From: TMED109 sp002684605
GTDB taxonomy: Bacteria; Pseudomonadota; Alphaproteobacteria; TMED109
Direction of reading: 5' to 3'
Assembly: GCA_913046335.1 (NCBI GenBank)
Contig: CAJWSU010000008.1
Coordinates: 1-64,000 of the forward strand
Length of the DNA stretch: 64,000 bases
Part shown: piece by piece, positions 26,343 through 34,648 of the stretch
Numbering within the stretch: position 1 is the first letter of the stretch
Layout of the letters: each line of letters opens with the position of its first letter
Notes under the pieces: model-generated
Database searches by the model: none
What the model was told of the DNA's origin: nothing
Seen by the model: only the letters and a program-made list of their open reading frames with translations
Made by a program: the position numbers and the translations under genes

Positions 26343-26972
26343 ATGCTTAAAAATAATAAAAAAGAATCTTGGGAGTGGCGGTGTTTTTATGAAAAGGAAA
26401 AATATAAAAACAATATTTTGCATCAAATAGGTTTTAATTTACCAGAACCTAAAAATATTGAATATATGGATAAATATATAATTATACCGAAATTGTCCCA
26501 TAATATAAAATTAAGAATGACAAAAGATACAAAATTAGAAGAGCTAAATATTAAAACAGTAATTAAAACTCAAAATAATATATTTAAATTTTCTAAAAAA
26601 ACTAAGCTTAGCTTTCCTATTATTGAAAATGATCTATTAAAATTAAAAAAATTAGAAATTTTAAATGAAACTAGTAAGATTAAATCTTTAGATTCTATTG
26701 AAGATATATTGCATATAGAAAAAAATAACTATTCATTTTTCTTGGTCAAAAAAAATATTATTAGATATAATATCAAAAAAGAAATATCGCAATATAGAAA
26801 AGATATAAGACTAGAATTTGCTGATGTTTACATAAATAATATTTTACATAAAACTATTTCTTTAAAGTGCACATCCATTGATACAATAACAAAATTTTTA
26901 ACAAAGTTAGACATGCTCCAATTGAAGAAAACAAATTATGTAAATTATATAAAAAGTTTGGAAACTATATAA
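26343..26972 (+). CDS. CYTH-like domain protein, divergent
   Basis: The 209-residue protein is lysine- and asparagine-rich with no signal peptide. It resembles an alphaproteobacterial CYTH-like family: an N-terminal SWEWRCF, NIKLRMTKD near 57-65, a FPI strand near 92, then RLEFADVYINNILHKTISL near 158-176 and a C-terminal NYVNYIKSL. CYTH proteins fold as a tunnel that binds triphosphates or polyphosphate. The canonical N-terminal ExExK is not intact, so activity is uncertain. It sits one base before the CHR gene and 46 bases after the ArsR gene. Its closeness to ppk and a PHO4 permease fits phosphate chemistry, but this is inference. Confidence 0.5.
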   Translation: MLKNNKKESWEWRCFYEKEKYKNNILHQIGFNLPEPKNIEYMDKYIIIPKLSHNIKLRMTKDTKLEELNIKTVIKTQNNIFKFSKKTKLSFPIIENDLLKLKKLEILNETSKIKSLDSIEDILHIEKNNYSFFLVKKNIIRYNIKKEISQYRKDIRLEFADVYINNILHKTISLKCTSIDTITKFLTKLDMLQLKKTNYVNYIKSLETI

Positions 26973-26973
26973 A

Positions 26974-27504
26974 ATGATTTCGTTTTGGGTTTTAGTAAAA
27001 GGCTTCAGTATTATTGGTGTCTCCGCATTCGGTGGCGGAGCGACTATGATAAAATTAATACAAGAAACATTTGTAGAGAAATATAATATAATTGATGCTG
27101 CTGAATTTGCTAGCATCTTAGGGGTAACATTTTTGTTTCCTGGCCTTACGGGGGTAAAATTAGCGGCAATTATCGGTTTTAAGTCTAGTGGTATATTGGG
27201 TGCCCTAACGGCAATTATAGCACTAAACATTCCTGGAATACTATTAGCTTTAGCAGGCTACGCTTTTATATTAGCTAATAAAAATGCCTCTCTTGTTTCT
27301 AAAGCTGTTATGGCTATGGGGTTTGCCGCTATAGCAATGCTAGCTTCTGCGCTTGTGGATTTAATTCGTCCTAATATTTCAAGCGGGATATCTTGGATTG
27401 CAATCCTATTGACACTAATATTATTTATTTTAGTCTCATTTTTTAATATTCCTGCAATACTAGCATTAATTATGTTTTTGATAAGTTTTGTGCTTTTTGT
27501 ATAA
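26974..27504 (+). CDS. Single-domain chromate transporter (CHR) family protein
   Basis: The 176-residue polytopic protein has the CHR motif in VSAFGGGATMIKLIQETFVE near 17-36 and the second signature as FPGLTGVKLAAIIGF, with about five or six hydrophobic helices. It is half the size of bidomain ChrA; short CHR proteins are usually encoded as adjacent pairs, but no partner is present here. The canonical FGGP and MPGP prolines are changed to FGGG and FPGL. Function could be anion transport of unknown specificity. It begins directly after the CYTH-like gene and is convergent with the AmpG-like gene. Confidence 0.75.
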   Translation: MISFWVLVKGFSIIGVSAFGGGATMIKLIQETFVEKYNIIDAAEFASILGVTFLFPGLTGVKLAAIIGFKSSGILGALTAIIALNIPGILLALAGYAFILANKNASLVSKAVMAMGFAAIAMLASALVDLIRPNISSGISWIAILLTLILFILVSFFNIPAILALIMFLISFVLFV

Positions 27505-27515
27505 AATCAAGATAA

Positions 27516-28877
27516 CTAATTTTTATTCAATAAACCTTTTGTACCTTTATGTATTATTAATAATCCGGGAACGGCTAAAACCGTAGTTATTACAAAGAAT
27601 ATCACCCATTTAATATTACCATCTAAGCCTTCTACTAAGTTAATATTCATAAATGGATTTAGGAATATAATTAGCCAATCCCAATTAATACCTTCTACCA
27701 TCCATCCTGCTGGAGCTGATAGCTGTGTTCGAGATAAAGCCATAAAAGATGTTAAAAGAGCAAATTGTGTAGCAATGTATCGGGAATCAACCAACTTAGA
27801 CAAGTAGGCAAGAAATGCTGCAGTACCTATTCCTCCTGCTAAATTTTCAATTGATATTGTAAGCATTAAAAAGTTTGTATTAACACCGACAATTCCTTGA
27901 AAAGCAAAAAATAGATTTGAAAACATTTGAAGGAATCCTCCAACAAATAAAACAGAAATTATGTTATATTTTGCAACTAATAGACCTCCTAGGAATAATC
28001 CTATTAAAGTTGCTGCTAAGCCTATTACTTTAACAATATTAGCAATTTGAATTTTTGAAAAACCAATATCTAGTAAAAAAGGCGTGGTCATATTTCCAGC
28101 TAAAGCATCACCTAATTTATAAATTGCTATAAATATTAATATCCATACCCATGATTGCCTTTGTGAAAACTCTATAAAAGGGTCTAAAACTGCTTTTTTA
28201 ATCCATTGTAAAAAGTTAGGGATACTGGCTACATTTCTATCACTATTATCAATCACACTATTATTAGGCAAAAATATTAAAATTATTGGGCCTATCAAAA
28301 AGCATAGGGACATGATTTTAAAAGCTACATGCCATGATAAAAATTCTGCTAAATATAATGCTCCAGCTCCAGCTACTATTAGAGCTATTCTATAGCCCAA
28401 AACGTATGTTGCTATTCCAGCTGCTAAATCTTTATCGGGATGAAGCTCTATTCTATAGGCATCTAGTGCTATATCTTGAGTGGCAGAAATAAAAGCTGCG
28501 CTACAAACAAGAACTGCAAGCATATACAGGTCTTTCATAGGGTCTATAGTTGAAATTATAAAAAATAAAATAAAAAGAATTATCTGAGTAAGTAATAACC
28601 AACTTCTTCTTTTTCCTACTAAATTATTTAGAAAAGGAATTTTTATAGTATCGATTAGAGGAGACCATAAAAATTTTAAAGCATACGGGGTTCCAGCTAA
28701 AGCAAAAAGCCCAATAGAAGTTAAGCTTAAACCAGAATCCATTAAGCGGGCAGACATTGTTGCACCAATTAATGGCAAAGGAAGGCCTGCACAAAACCCT
28801 AATGGAATAAATGCTAAAATATTATATTTGTTATATGGTCCTAATTTAGATAGAACTGTTTTATATATGTAATTCAT
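27516..28877 (-). CDS. ampG: AmpG-like MFS permease
   Basis: The 453-residue protein has twelve or more hydrophobic segments. The N-terminal GFCAGLPLPLIGATMSARLM and GTPYALKFLWSPLIDTIKIP, followed by GKRRSWLL, are the AmpG pattern. The inner motif ATQDIALDAYRIE near 135 is also typical. AmpG imports anhydro-muropeptides for cell-wall recycling. Some alphaproteobacterial relatives may carry other cargo. Its presence alongside VanX-type dipeptidase, MltA and MurJ is consistent with wall turnover. Confidence 0.82.
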   Translation of the reverse strand: MNYIYKTVLSKLGPYNKYNILAFIPLGFCAGLPLPLIGATMSARLMDSGLSLTSIGLFALAGTPYALKFLWSPLIDTIKIPFLNNLVGKRRSWLLLTQIILFILFFIISTIDPMKDLYMLAVLVCSAAFISATQDIALDAYRIELHPDKDLAAGIATYVLGYRIALIVAGAGALYLAEFLSWHVAFKIMSLCFLIGPIILIFLPNNSVIDNSDRNVASIPNFLQWIKKAVLDPFIEFSQRQSWVWILIFIAIYKLGDALAGNMTTPFLLDIGFSKIQIANIVKVIGLAATLIGLFLGGLLVAKYNIISVLFVGGFLQMFSNLFFAFQGIVGVNTNFLMLTISIENLAGGIGTAAFLAYLSKLVDSRYIATQFALLTSFMALSRTQLSAPAGWMVEGINWDWLIIFLNPFMNINLVEGLDGNIKWVIFFVITTVLAVPGLLIIHKGTKGLLNKN

Positions 28878-28963
28878 AAACTATACTTTATATAAATAGA
28901 CTTTAATTAAAAGTTTATATATTTAAATATGGTTTTAAATCTTAGCTTCGAAAAGGGAAATTT

Positions 28964-30028
28964 ATGAGAAAATTATTATTAATAGCATTAATGCTTACAA
29001 CAGGATTATTGGTTGGCTGTGGACAAAAAGAAGAAACAGGGGCAGCAGTTGAAAAAGTTAAAAAAGTTAAATGGAAAATGGCAAGTACTTTTCCAGGATC
29101 TTTAGTACAAATTGGAACGCTAGGTGTTCGTTTACAAAATGAAGTGTCAAAAATATCTGGTGGAAATGTTACTATAAAGTTTTTTGAACCTGGCGCTCTT
29201 GTTCCAGCATTAGAAATTTTTGATGCAGTATCAACTGGTGGCGTAGATGCTGGTTGGGGAACCCCAGGCTACTGGGCAGGTAAAGTTCCAGCTCTACAAC
29301 TTTTTTCTTCCGTACCATTTGGCCCACCATCTAATGAATATATGTCATGGGTGTTTTTTGGTGGAGGCAAAGAGTTTTATGAAGAGCTTTACGCAAGACA
29401 TAATATAAAAGGCATGCTTTGTGGAATCATTCCTCCAGAAGCCTCTGGGTGGTTTAAGGAAGAAATTAAAGGGCCAGAAGATTTAAAAGGTTTGAAAATG
29501 CGCTTTTTTGGTCTAGGCGCTAAAGTAATGGAAAAGGTGGGTGTATCTACTCAGCTTTTATCAGCCGGCGATATTTATCCAGCATTAGAGCTTGGGGCTA
29601 TAGATTCTACTGAATTCTCAATGCCTGCTATTGATCTTGAATTAGGTTTTTACCAAGTTGCAAAGCATTATTATTTTCCAGGTTGGCATCAACAATCAAC
29701 ATTTATGGAGCTTATGATAAATCTTGATAAATGGAATGCACTATCAGAAACACAACAAGCTCAAATTGAAGCTGCATGTGGAGATAATTTTCGCCATGCT
29801 ATAGCTGAAGGAGAAGGTATTCAAGGGCCAGCCCTTAAAACTTTACAAGAAAAAGGCGTAACATTGCACACTTGGTCACCAGAAATGTTGGCTGTTTTCC
29901 AAAAGGGATGGGATGAAGTAGCTGCTGAACTAGTTGAATCTGACGAAGATTTTGCGAAAGTCTGGGCATCCCTAAAGGACTTTAGGGCAAACTATAAAGA
30001 CTGGAAAGAGCTTGGTTATATTAAGTAA
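28964..30028 (+). CDS. TRAP transporter solute-binding protein (DctP family), lipoprotein
   Basis: The 354-residue protein has a lipoprotein signal with lipobox GLLVGC (Cys19) and a DctP fold: KWKMASTFPGSLVQIGTLGV near 40-59, FFEPGALVPALEIFDAVSTG, and GPEDLKGLKMRFFGLGAKVM near 170. The core arginine that clamps carboxylates lies in KMRFFG. This branch resembles binding proteins for 2-keto acids or other carboxylates. No DctQ or DctM membrane gene is in the window, so it is an orphan here. AAGGGAAA precedes the ATG. Codon use is more GC-rich than neighbours, suggesting high expression. A hairpin follows at 30049-30073. Confidence 0.88.
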   Translation: MRKLLLIALMLTTGLLVGCGQKEETGAAVEKVKKVKWKMASTFPGSLVQIGTLGVRLQNEVSKISGGNVTIKFFEPGALVPALEIFDAVSTGGVDAGWGTPGYWAGKVPALQLFSSVPFGPPSNEYMSWVFFGGGKEFYEELYARHNIKGMLCGIIPPEASGWFKEEIKGPEDLKGLKMRFFGLGAKVMEKVGVSTQLLSAGDIYPALELGAIDSTEFSMPAIDLELGFYQVAKHYYFPGWHQQSTFMELMINLDKWNALSETQQAQIEAACGDNFRHAIAEGEGIQGPALKTLQEKGVTLHTWSPEMLAVFQKGWDEVAAELVESDEDFAKVWASLKDFRANYKDWKELGYIK

Positions 30029-30048
30029 TCAATAAGTTTTTAATTTAT

Positions 30049-30073
30049 GCAGGGCTTAAAGTATAAGCCCTGC
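30049..30073 (+). terminator. Intrinsic terminator after the TRAP binding-protein gene
   Basis: A perfect 10-bp stem (GCAGGGCTTA / TAAGCCCTGC) with a five-base loop lies 20 bases after the stop codon and is followed by TTTATTC. It overlaps the last codons of the convergent adenosine kinase gene and may work in both directions. Confidence 0.7.
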
Positions 30074-31057
30074 TTTATTCTTTATATATTGTTTTAAGTT
30101 ATTTTCTGGTCTGCCACCATAATGCGAAATAATCTCAGCAGAGCAAGCGGCCCCCATAACTCCCGCCTTCATTACATCTAAGTTCTTAGATAAACCTGCT
30201 AAAAAACCGGCCGCAAAAAAATCTCCAGCTCCTGTCGTATCTATTACTTTTGTAGAAAATGCCTCAATTTTATGAATAGCTTTCTGCTCTATAATTGCAG
30301 CCCCTTTGTCTCCTTGTGTCACTACTCCTATAGCTACATCTTCTTTAAGTAGTTTATATGCATCCTCTAATATATCCGCCTCATATAAAGACTTTATCTC
30401 TCCTTCATTACTAAATAAAATATCTACATTATTTTTTACAAAATCTTTCATATTTTCTCTGTGCCTTTCTACACAGAAAGCATCAGATAATGTAAATGCA
30501 ACTTTCGCATTATGCATTCTCGCATATTCGGCTGCTTTTTGAAATGCCTCTTGGGCCTCTTCAGGATCAAATAAATACCCTTCTAAGTAAACAATTTTTG
30601 AAGATGCTATTTGCTCTTCATTAATATCTTCAAGTGTTAATTTGCTAGAAGATCCCAAAAATGTTGCCATAGTTCTCTCTGCATCGGAAGTTACTAAGAT
30701 TAAACATCTTGCTGAAGGTTCTCCAGTATCTAAGGGCCTAGTTGTAAAGTCAATGTCGGAATTTGCTAAATCTGCATGAAAAATATTTCCAAGTTCGTCA
30801 TTTGATCTTTTTCCTATAAATGCGCTTTTACATCCCAACTGAGAGATGCCAAATATAGTATTTGCTGCTGACCCACCTGACATTTGAACTTTATTTTCCA
30901 TCGATGCATAAATATTCTTTGATATTGTCTCATCGACTAATGTCATAGACCCTTTATTAAGATTATGGTTTGATAAAAATGTATCATCAGCATTTGCAAT
31001 CACGTCTATTATTGCATTTCCTATGCCTAAAACATCAATTTTTTTTTCTACAGACAT
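30056..31057 (-). CDS. PfkB-family adenosine kinase-like sugar kinase
   Basis: The 333-residue protein starts with DVLGIGNAIIDVIANAD and has the PfkB substrate motif QMSGGSAANTIFGI near 58-71, ending with the catalytic DTTGAGDFFAAGFLAGL near residue 270 with the conserved Asp base. The overall pattern matches bacterial adenosine kinases, which phosphorylate adenosine to AMP for purine salvage. Other nucleoside or ribose substrates cannot be excluded. AAAGGAAT precedes the ATG. Confidence 0.82.
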   Translation of the reverse strand: MSVEKKIDVLGIGNAIIDVIANADDTFLSNHNLNKGSMTLVDETISKNIYASMENKVQMSGGSAANTIFGISQLGCKSAFIGKRSNDELGNIFHADLANSDIDFTTRPLDTGEPSARCLILVTSDAERTMATFLGSSSKLTLEDINEEQIASSKIVYLEGYLFDPEEAQEAFQKAAEYARMHNAKVAFTLSDAFCVERHRENMKDFVKNNVDILFSNEGEIKSLYEADILEDAYKLLKEDVAIGVVTQGDKGAAIIEQKAIHKIEAFSTKVIDTTGAGDFFAAGFLAGLSKNLDVMKAGVMGAACSAEIISHYGGRPENNLKQYIKNKAGLIL

Positions 31058-31145
31058 TATAATTCCTTTTTAATTTTATAATTACTAAAGTATATTTATT
31101 GTTATATAGGAGATGCCATATTTGTAATAAAAAAGGAATTTTTAA

Positions 31146-32564
31146 ATGACTTCATCAGATAATGATTTATGGAAAAAAAGTGCGACTGATGTTGTATCTT
31201 TATTAAAAAATAATGAAATTTCTCCTGAGGATGCTCTCAACAGTAACCTAAAAAGAATAGAAGAAACACATAATAGTATTAATGCTGTCATTACTATATG
31301 TGAAGATAGGGCTCGAAAGCAGATTAAAAATCTTAATGCTGTAAATAAAGATCATCCTGGTTATTTACATGGCTTACCAGTAGTAATTAAAGATTTAACT
31401 AATGTTAAAGATGTGAGAACTACATATGGCTCACAAATATACAAAAAAAATATTCCTGAGAGCTCTGATTTTCTAGTTGAAAGAATAGAACAAATGGGAG
31501 GAATAATAATAGGTAAAACTAATACCCCTGAATTTGGAGCAGGATCACAAACTTTTAATAAAGTATTTGGCGCTACTCCTAACCCATGGAATTTAGATTA
31601 TACTGCAGGTGGCTCTTCTGGTGGAACAGCCTCGGCTCTAGCTTCTGGTGCTGCTTGGCTTGGAACAGGCTCTGATCTCGGGGGGTCTTTAAGAAACCCT
31701 GCTAGTTTTTGTGGTGTTGTAGGATTAAGGCCTACAGCAGGAACTATTGCGCATGGGCCACAGAATCTTCCTTTTAATGGGCTCTCTGTAGATGGCCCTA
31801 TGGCTAGAACTGTAGAAGATATTGCTTTGTTTTTGGATACAATGTCTGGTTTAGATTCGAGAGACCCTCTCTCAGTAAGCGCCCCTCAAGGATCTTATCA
31901 GAAGGCTTTAAACGAAAATGTGCCTAAATTAAATATTGGAATAAGTGATGACTATGGTTTTCTTGCGTGCGCTCCCGAGGTTCGTGAAGCGATTAATAAG
32001 GCAGAAAAGTTTTTACTAGATATGGGGCACAATGTAGAAAGGGTTTGTCCAGATTTATCAAACGCAGAAGAGACATTTCAGATTTTAAGAGCTCATATGC
32101 TAGCAACAGATAAAAGAGAATTGTACTCTTTGCATAAAAATATTATGAAAGAAGACTTAAGGCTTAATATAGAAAAAGGACTTGCTTTAACAGAAGAACA
32201 AATCAGTAAAGCTCAATTATCAAGGGGAGCGCTAGTAAAAAACACTAATGACTTTTTTGAAAAGTATGACCTTTTTATTTCTCCCGCCTCAATGGTTTCT
32301 CCTTTCAGTATAGAAGAGCATTGGCCTAAAAAAGTTGAAAATACTAGCTTTGATAACTATGTAAGTTGGCTGATGACTGCTGCTGCTATATCCCTAACTG
32401 GGTGTCCTTCTTTAGCTGTACCCTGTGTAAAAACAGAGAAGAATTTACCTATTGGCATTCAAATTGTCGCGAAAAGGCGAAATGAGTCCTTACTTGTAAG
32501 CTTTGGCAATGCATTTCAAAAACACACAAATAATTACAGTATTACCCCTATAGAACCGGGCTAG
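31146..32564 (+). CDS. Amidase-signature family hydrolase
   Basis: The 472-residue protein contains the amidase-signature triad: Lys in LPVVIKDLTNV near residue 80, the Gly/Ser-rich core AGGSSGGTASALASG near 155-169, and the nucleophile region GSDLGGSLRNPASF near 178. It hydrolyses amide bonds. GatA is unlikely because no GatB/GatC genes accompany it and the C-terminal half differs. The natural substrate is not evident. AAAAAGGAA precedes the ATG. The next gene begins five bases downstream, suggesting co-transcription. Confidence 0.88.
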   Translation: MTSSDNDLWKKSATDVVSLLKNNEISPEDALNSNLKRIEETHNSINAVITICEDRARKQIKNLNAVNKDHPGYLHGLPVVIKDLTNVKDVRTTYGSQIYKKNIPESSDFLVERIEQMGGIIIGKTNTPEFGAGSQTFNKVFGATPNPWNLDYTAGGSSGGTASALASGAAWLGTGSDLGGSLRNPASFCGVVGLRPTAGTIAHGPQNLPFNGLSVDGPMARTVEDIALFLDTMSGLDSRDPLSVSAPQGSYQKALNENVPKLNIGISDDYGFLACAPEVREAINKAEKFLLDMGHNVERVCPDLSNAEETFQILRAHMLATDKRELYSLHKNIMKEDLRLNIEKGLALTEEQISKAQLSRGALVKNTNDFFEKYDLFISPASMVSPFSIEEHWPKKVENTSFDNYVSWLMTAAAISLTGCPSLAVPCVKTEKNLPIGIQIVAKRRNESLLVSFGNAFQKHTNNYSITPIEPG

Positions 32565-32569
32565 TTATT

Positions 32570-33280
32570 TTGAAAAAATCAAAAAGTCAGTATTATATAA
32601 TCTATATACTTCTTTTATCATTAAAAAATTTGTTTGAGCCTAAAGTTTTTAAATGGGTTCTTTATACTACTATAGTAACACTCATAGTGCTCGCCTCTCT
32701 AACTTTTTCTATAGTCTACTATGTTAAAGATTGGCTTGACACAGGAATTCCTTTTTTAGGTGATTTTTTACTTTATGGGGCTACTCTTGCTGCTTTATGG
32801 GGGTCGACTATCTTGTTTGTTCCTATTTCAACAATTATATTTGCCCTCTTTCAAGATAAAATTATGGGGCAGATTGAAAGAAAGTATTATCCTGAAATAA
32901 GCCAAGAGGAAAATATAAAAATTGCAACAATGGTTTTTGCCGGCATTAAACTTCTAGGCTGGTCACTGCTAATAAATATTATTATATTTCCAGTTGCTAT
33001 ATTTTGGGGAAGCTCATTATTCTGGATTCCTGCAAATATTTTAATAACAGGCTATTTAATTTCTAAAGAGTATACAGAGGCAATTGGGCTAAGGAAAATG
33101 ACTTTTGTACAAACAAAAGAAGTAAGAAATAATTTATTCTGGCCTTGTTGGTTTTTTGGAACACTAGGTGCTTTGTTATTCTTTATACCTTTGATAAATT
33201 TATTTGCCGCACCTTTCATTACAATACTTATGCTACATACTTTAAATTTAAAAGGTTTTAATGGTCCAATTGCAGATTAA
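32570..33280 (+). CDS. EI24-domain (CysZ-like) membrane protein
   Basis: The 236-residue polytopic protein has about six hydrophobic segments and the EI24/CysZ layout, with an amphipathic central stretch ending DKIMGQIERKYYP near 100-112. EI24-family CysZ proteins take up sulfate in some bacteria; most members have no proven role. The start is TTG at 32570, five bases after the amidase stop, with only weak Shine-Dalgarno complementarity. No cysteine-synthesis gene is adjacent, so I do not assign CysZ. Confidence 0.7.
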   Translation: MKKSKSQYYIIYILLLSLKNLFEPKVFKWVLYTTIVTLIVLASLTFSIVYYVKDWLDTGIPFLGDFLLYGATLAALWGSTILFVPISTIIFALFQDKIMGQIERKYYPEISQEENIKIATMVFAGIKLLGWSLLINIIIFPVAIFWGSSLFWIPANILITGYLISKEYTEAIGLRKMTFVQTKEVRNNLFWPCWFFGTLGALLFFIPLINLFAAPFITILMLHTLNLKGFNGPIAD

Positions 33281-33368
33281 CTAATTATTATTAGCACTCT
33301 TTTTGGTAAAATTTATTCTTATATTAATAATCTATTGCAAAAATATATTTGAACCCTAATTTTATAAT

Positions 33369-33842
33369 ATGAAATATTATTTAGATATCAAAATATATCG
33401 GAATCAATCGCTAACAACGAGAGGTTTATATATTTTAATGTTTTTTATTACTATCCCTGCATCCTATATCGGAATTTCTTTTTACGTTCTAGGTGCGTGG
33501 CCCGTTTTAGGTTTTATGGGTTTTGAAATATTATTAATATATATAGCTTTTAAAATTTTATTTTATAAAAATAAGTTTTATGAACATATAATATTAGATA
33601 GTGAAAAACTTAATATCTTATTCAAAAAGAAGAATAAAATAATAAAAAAAATAGAACTGGAGCCTACATGGGTTCAAGTTAAAATTGAAAAGATATATGA
33701 AAATGAAGACACTCTTATTGTCTCTTCTCACGGCAAAAAAATAATTCTAGCAAATTATCTGATACCAGAAGAAAGGCTAAAACTAGCAGGAAAAATTAAA
33801 TCTGGCTTAAGAGAATGGAAAAATCAATATAGTGTTAACTAA
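33369..33842 (+). CDS. DUF2244-family membrane protein
   Basis: The 157-residue protein has two closely spaced transmembrane helices (about 20-43 and 47-66), then a cytosolic beta-rich part with LEPTWVQVKIEK near 96-107 and a C-terminal EERLKLAGKIKSGLREW. This is the DUF2244 layout found widely in alphaproteobacteria; in some it is linked to cytochrome oxidase regions, but no oxidase gene is present here. Its 3' end overlaps dapB convergently by eight bases. Function is unknown. Confidence 0.7.
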   Translation: MKYYLDIKIYRNQSLTTRGLYILMFFITIPASYIGISFYVLGAWPVLGFMGFEILLIYIAFKILFYKNKFYEHIILDSEKLNILFKKKNKIIKKIELEPTWVQVKIEKIYENEDTLIVSSHGKKIILANYLIPEERLKLAGKIKSGLREWKNQYSVN

Positions 33843-34644
33843 GACCTAGTACATCTTTCATATTATAGTGTCCGGCTGATTTACTATTTAACCATAACAA
33901 AGCTTTTAAAGCGCCATTTGCAAAAATATCTCTATTAGATGCTTTGTGCCCTATCTCTACTCTTTCACCATTCCCAGCAAAAGTAACTACATGGTCACCT
34001 ATAACATCCCCGCCTCTTTGCGTTGAAAAACCAATATCCCCTTTTTTTCTTGCTTGTTGAATACCCCACCTAGGTTTAATAGTTTTTTCTTCAAGATTTG
34101 CTTTTCTGCCCTTAGCTAAAGCTTTACCTAAAGCCAGGGCTGTTCCAGACGGAGAATCTAATTTATCTTTATGATGCATTTCATGAACTTCAATGTCATA
34201 TTCTTCATCTAAATTCTGAGCTAGTAACTCTGCATAATGTAAAGTTATGTTCACACCTATACTCATATTAGCGGCACTCATAATTGGTATTTTTTTTGAA
34301 AGTTCTTTTATTTGGACAACCTGCTCTTCTTCCAAGCCTGTTGTACCAAGTACATAGGCACAATTGTTTTGAGAAGCATTAGTAATATTTTCTATAACAG
34401 CTCCTGCAAAAGAAAAGTCGATTACTGCATCGCATCTTTTAAAAAAGTCTTTAGAATCAGAAGTTATATTAACGCCGATAGATTCTATATTTGCAATTAT
34501 ACCAGCATCTTGTCCTATATTTGAATTATCTACATGTTCTAAAGCTCCAACAAGCTCCATTTCATTATTAAGTGTTACGGCCTTAATAAGAACTTTTCCC
34601 ATTTTTCCAGAGGCGCCGCATATTCCTACTTTTATTAATGACAT
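33835..34644 (-). CDS. dapB: 4-hydroxy-tetrahydrodipicolinate reductase DapB
   Basis: The 269-residue protein has the Rossmann start KVGICGASGKMGKVLI and the DapB catalytic segment EVHEMHHKDKLDSPSGTAL near 158-176, with the catalytic His pair and Lys. It performs the second committed step of lysine and meso-diaminopimelate synthesis, feeding peptidoglycan. It starts four bases after the dnaJ stop, so it is probably transcribed with the chaperone operon, an order seen in several alphaproteobacteria. Confidence 0.96.
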   Translation of the reverse strand: MSLIKVGICGASGKMGKVLIKAVTLNNEMELVGALEHVDNSNIGQDAGIIANIESIGVNITSDSKDFFKRCDAVIDFSFAGAVIENITNASQNNCAYVLGTTGLEEEQVVQIKELSKKIPIMSAANMSIGVNITLHYAELLAQNLDEEYDIEVHEMHHKDKLDSPSGTALALGKALAKGRKANLEEKTIKPRWGIQQARKKGDIGFSTQRGGDVIGDHVVTFAGNGERVEIGHKASNRDIFANGALKALLWLNSKSAGHYNMKDVLGLS

Positions 34645-34648
34645 ATTT

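Noticed and set aside
26907..27230. Minus-strand open frame opposite the CYTH-like and CHR genes
   Set aside because: It crosses two better-supported plus-strand genes with known-family features.
33291..33299. CIRCE half-site TTAGCACTC upstream of the DUF2244 gene
   Set aside because: No matching GAGTGCTAA follows at nine bases, so it is a chance half-site.
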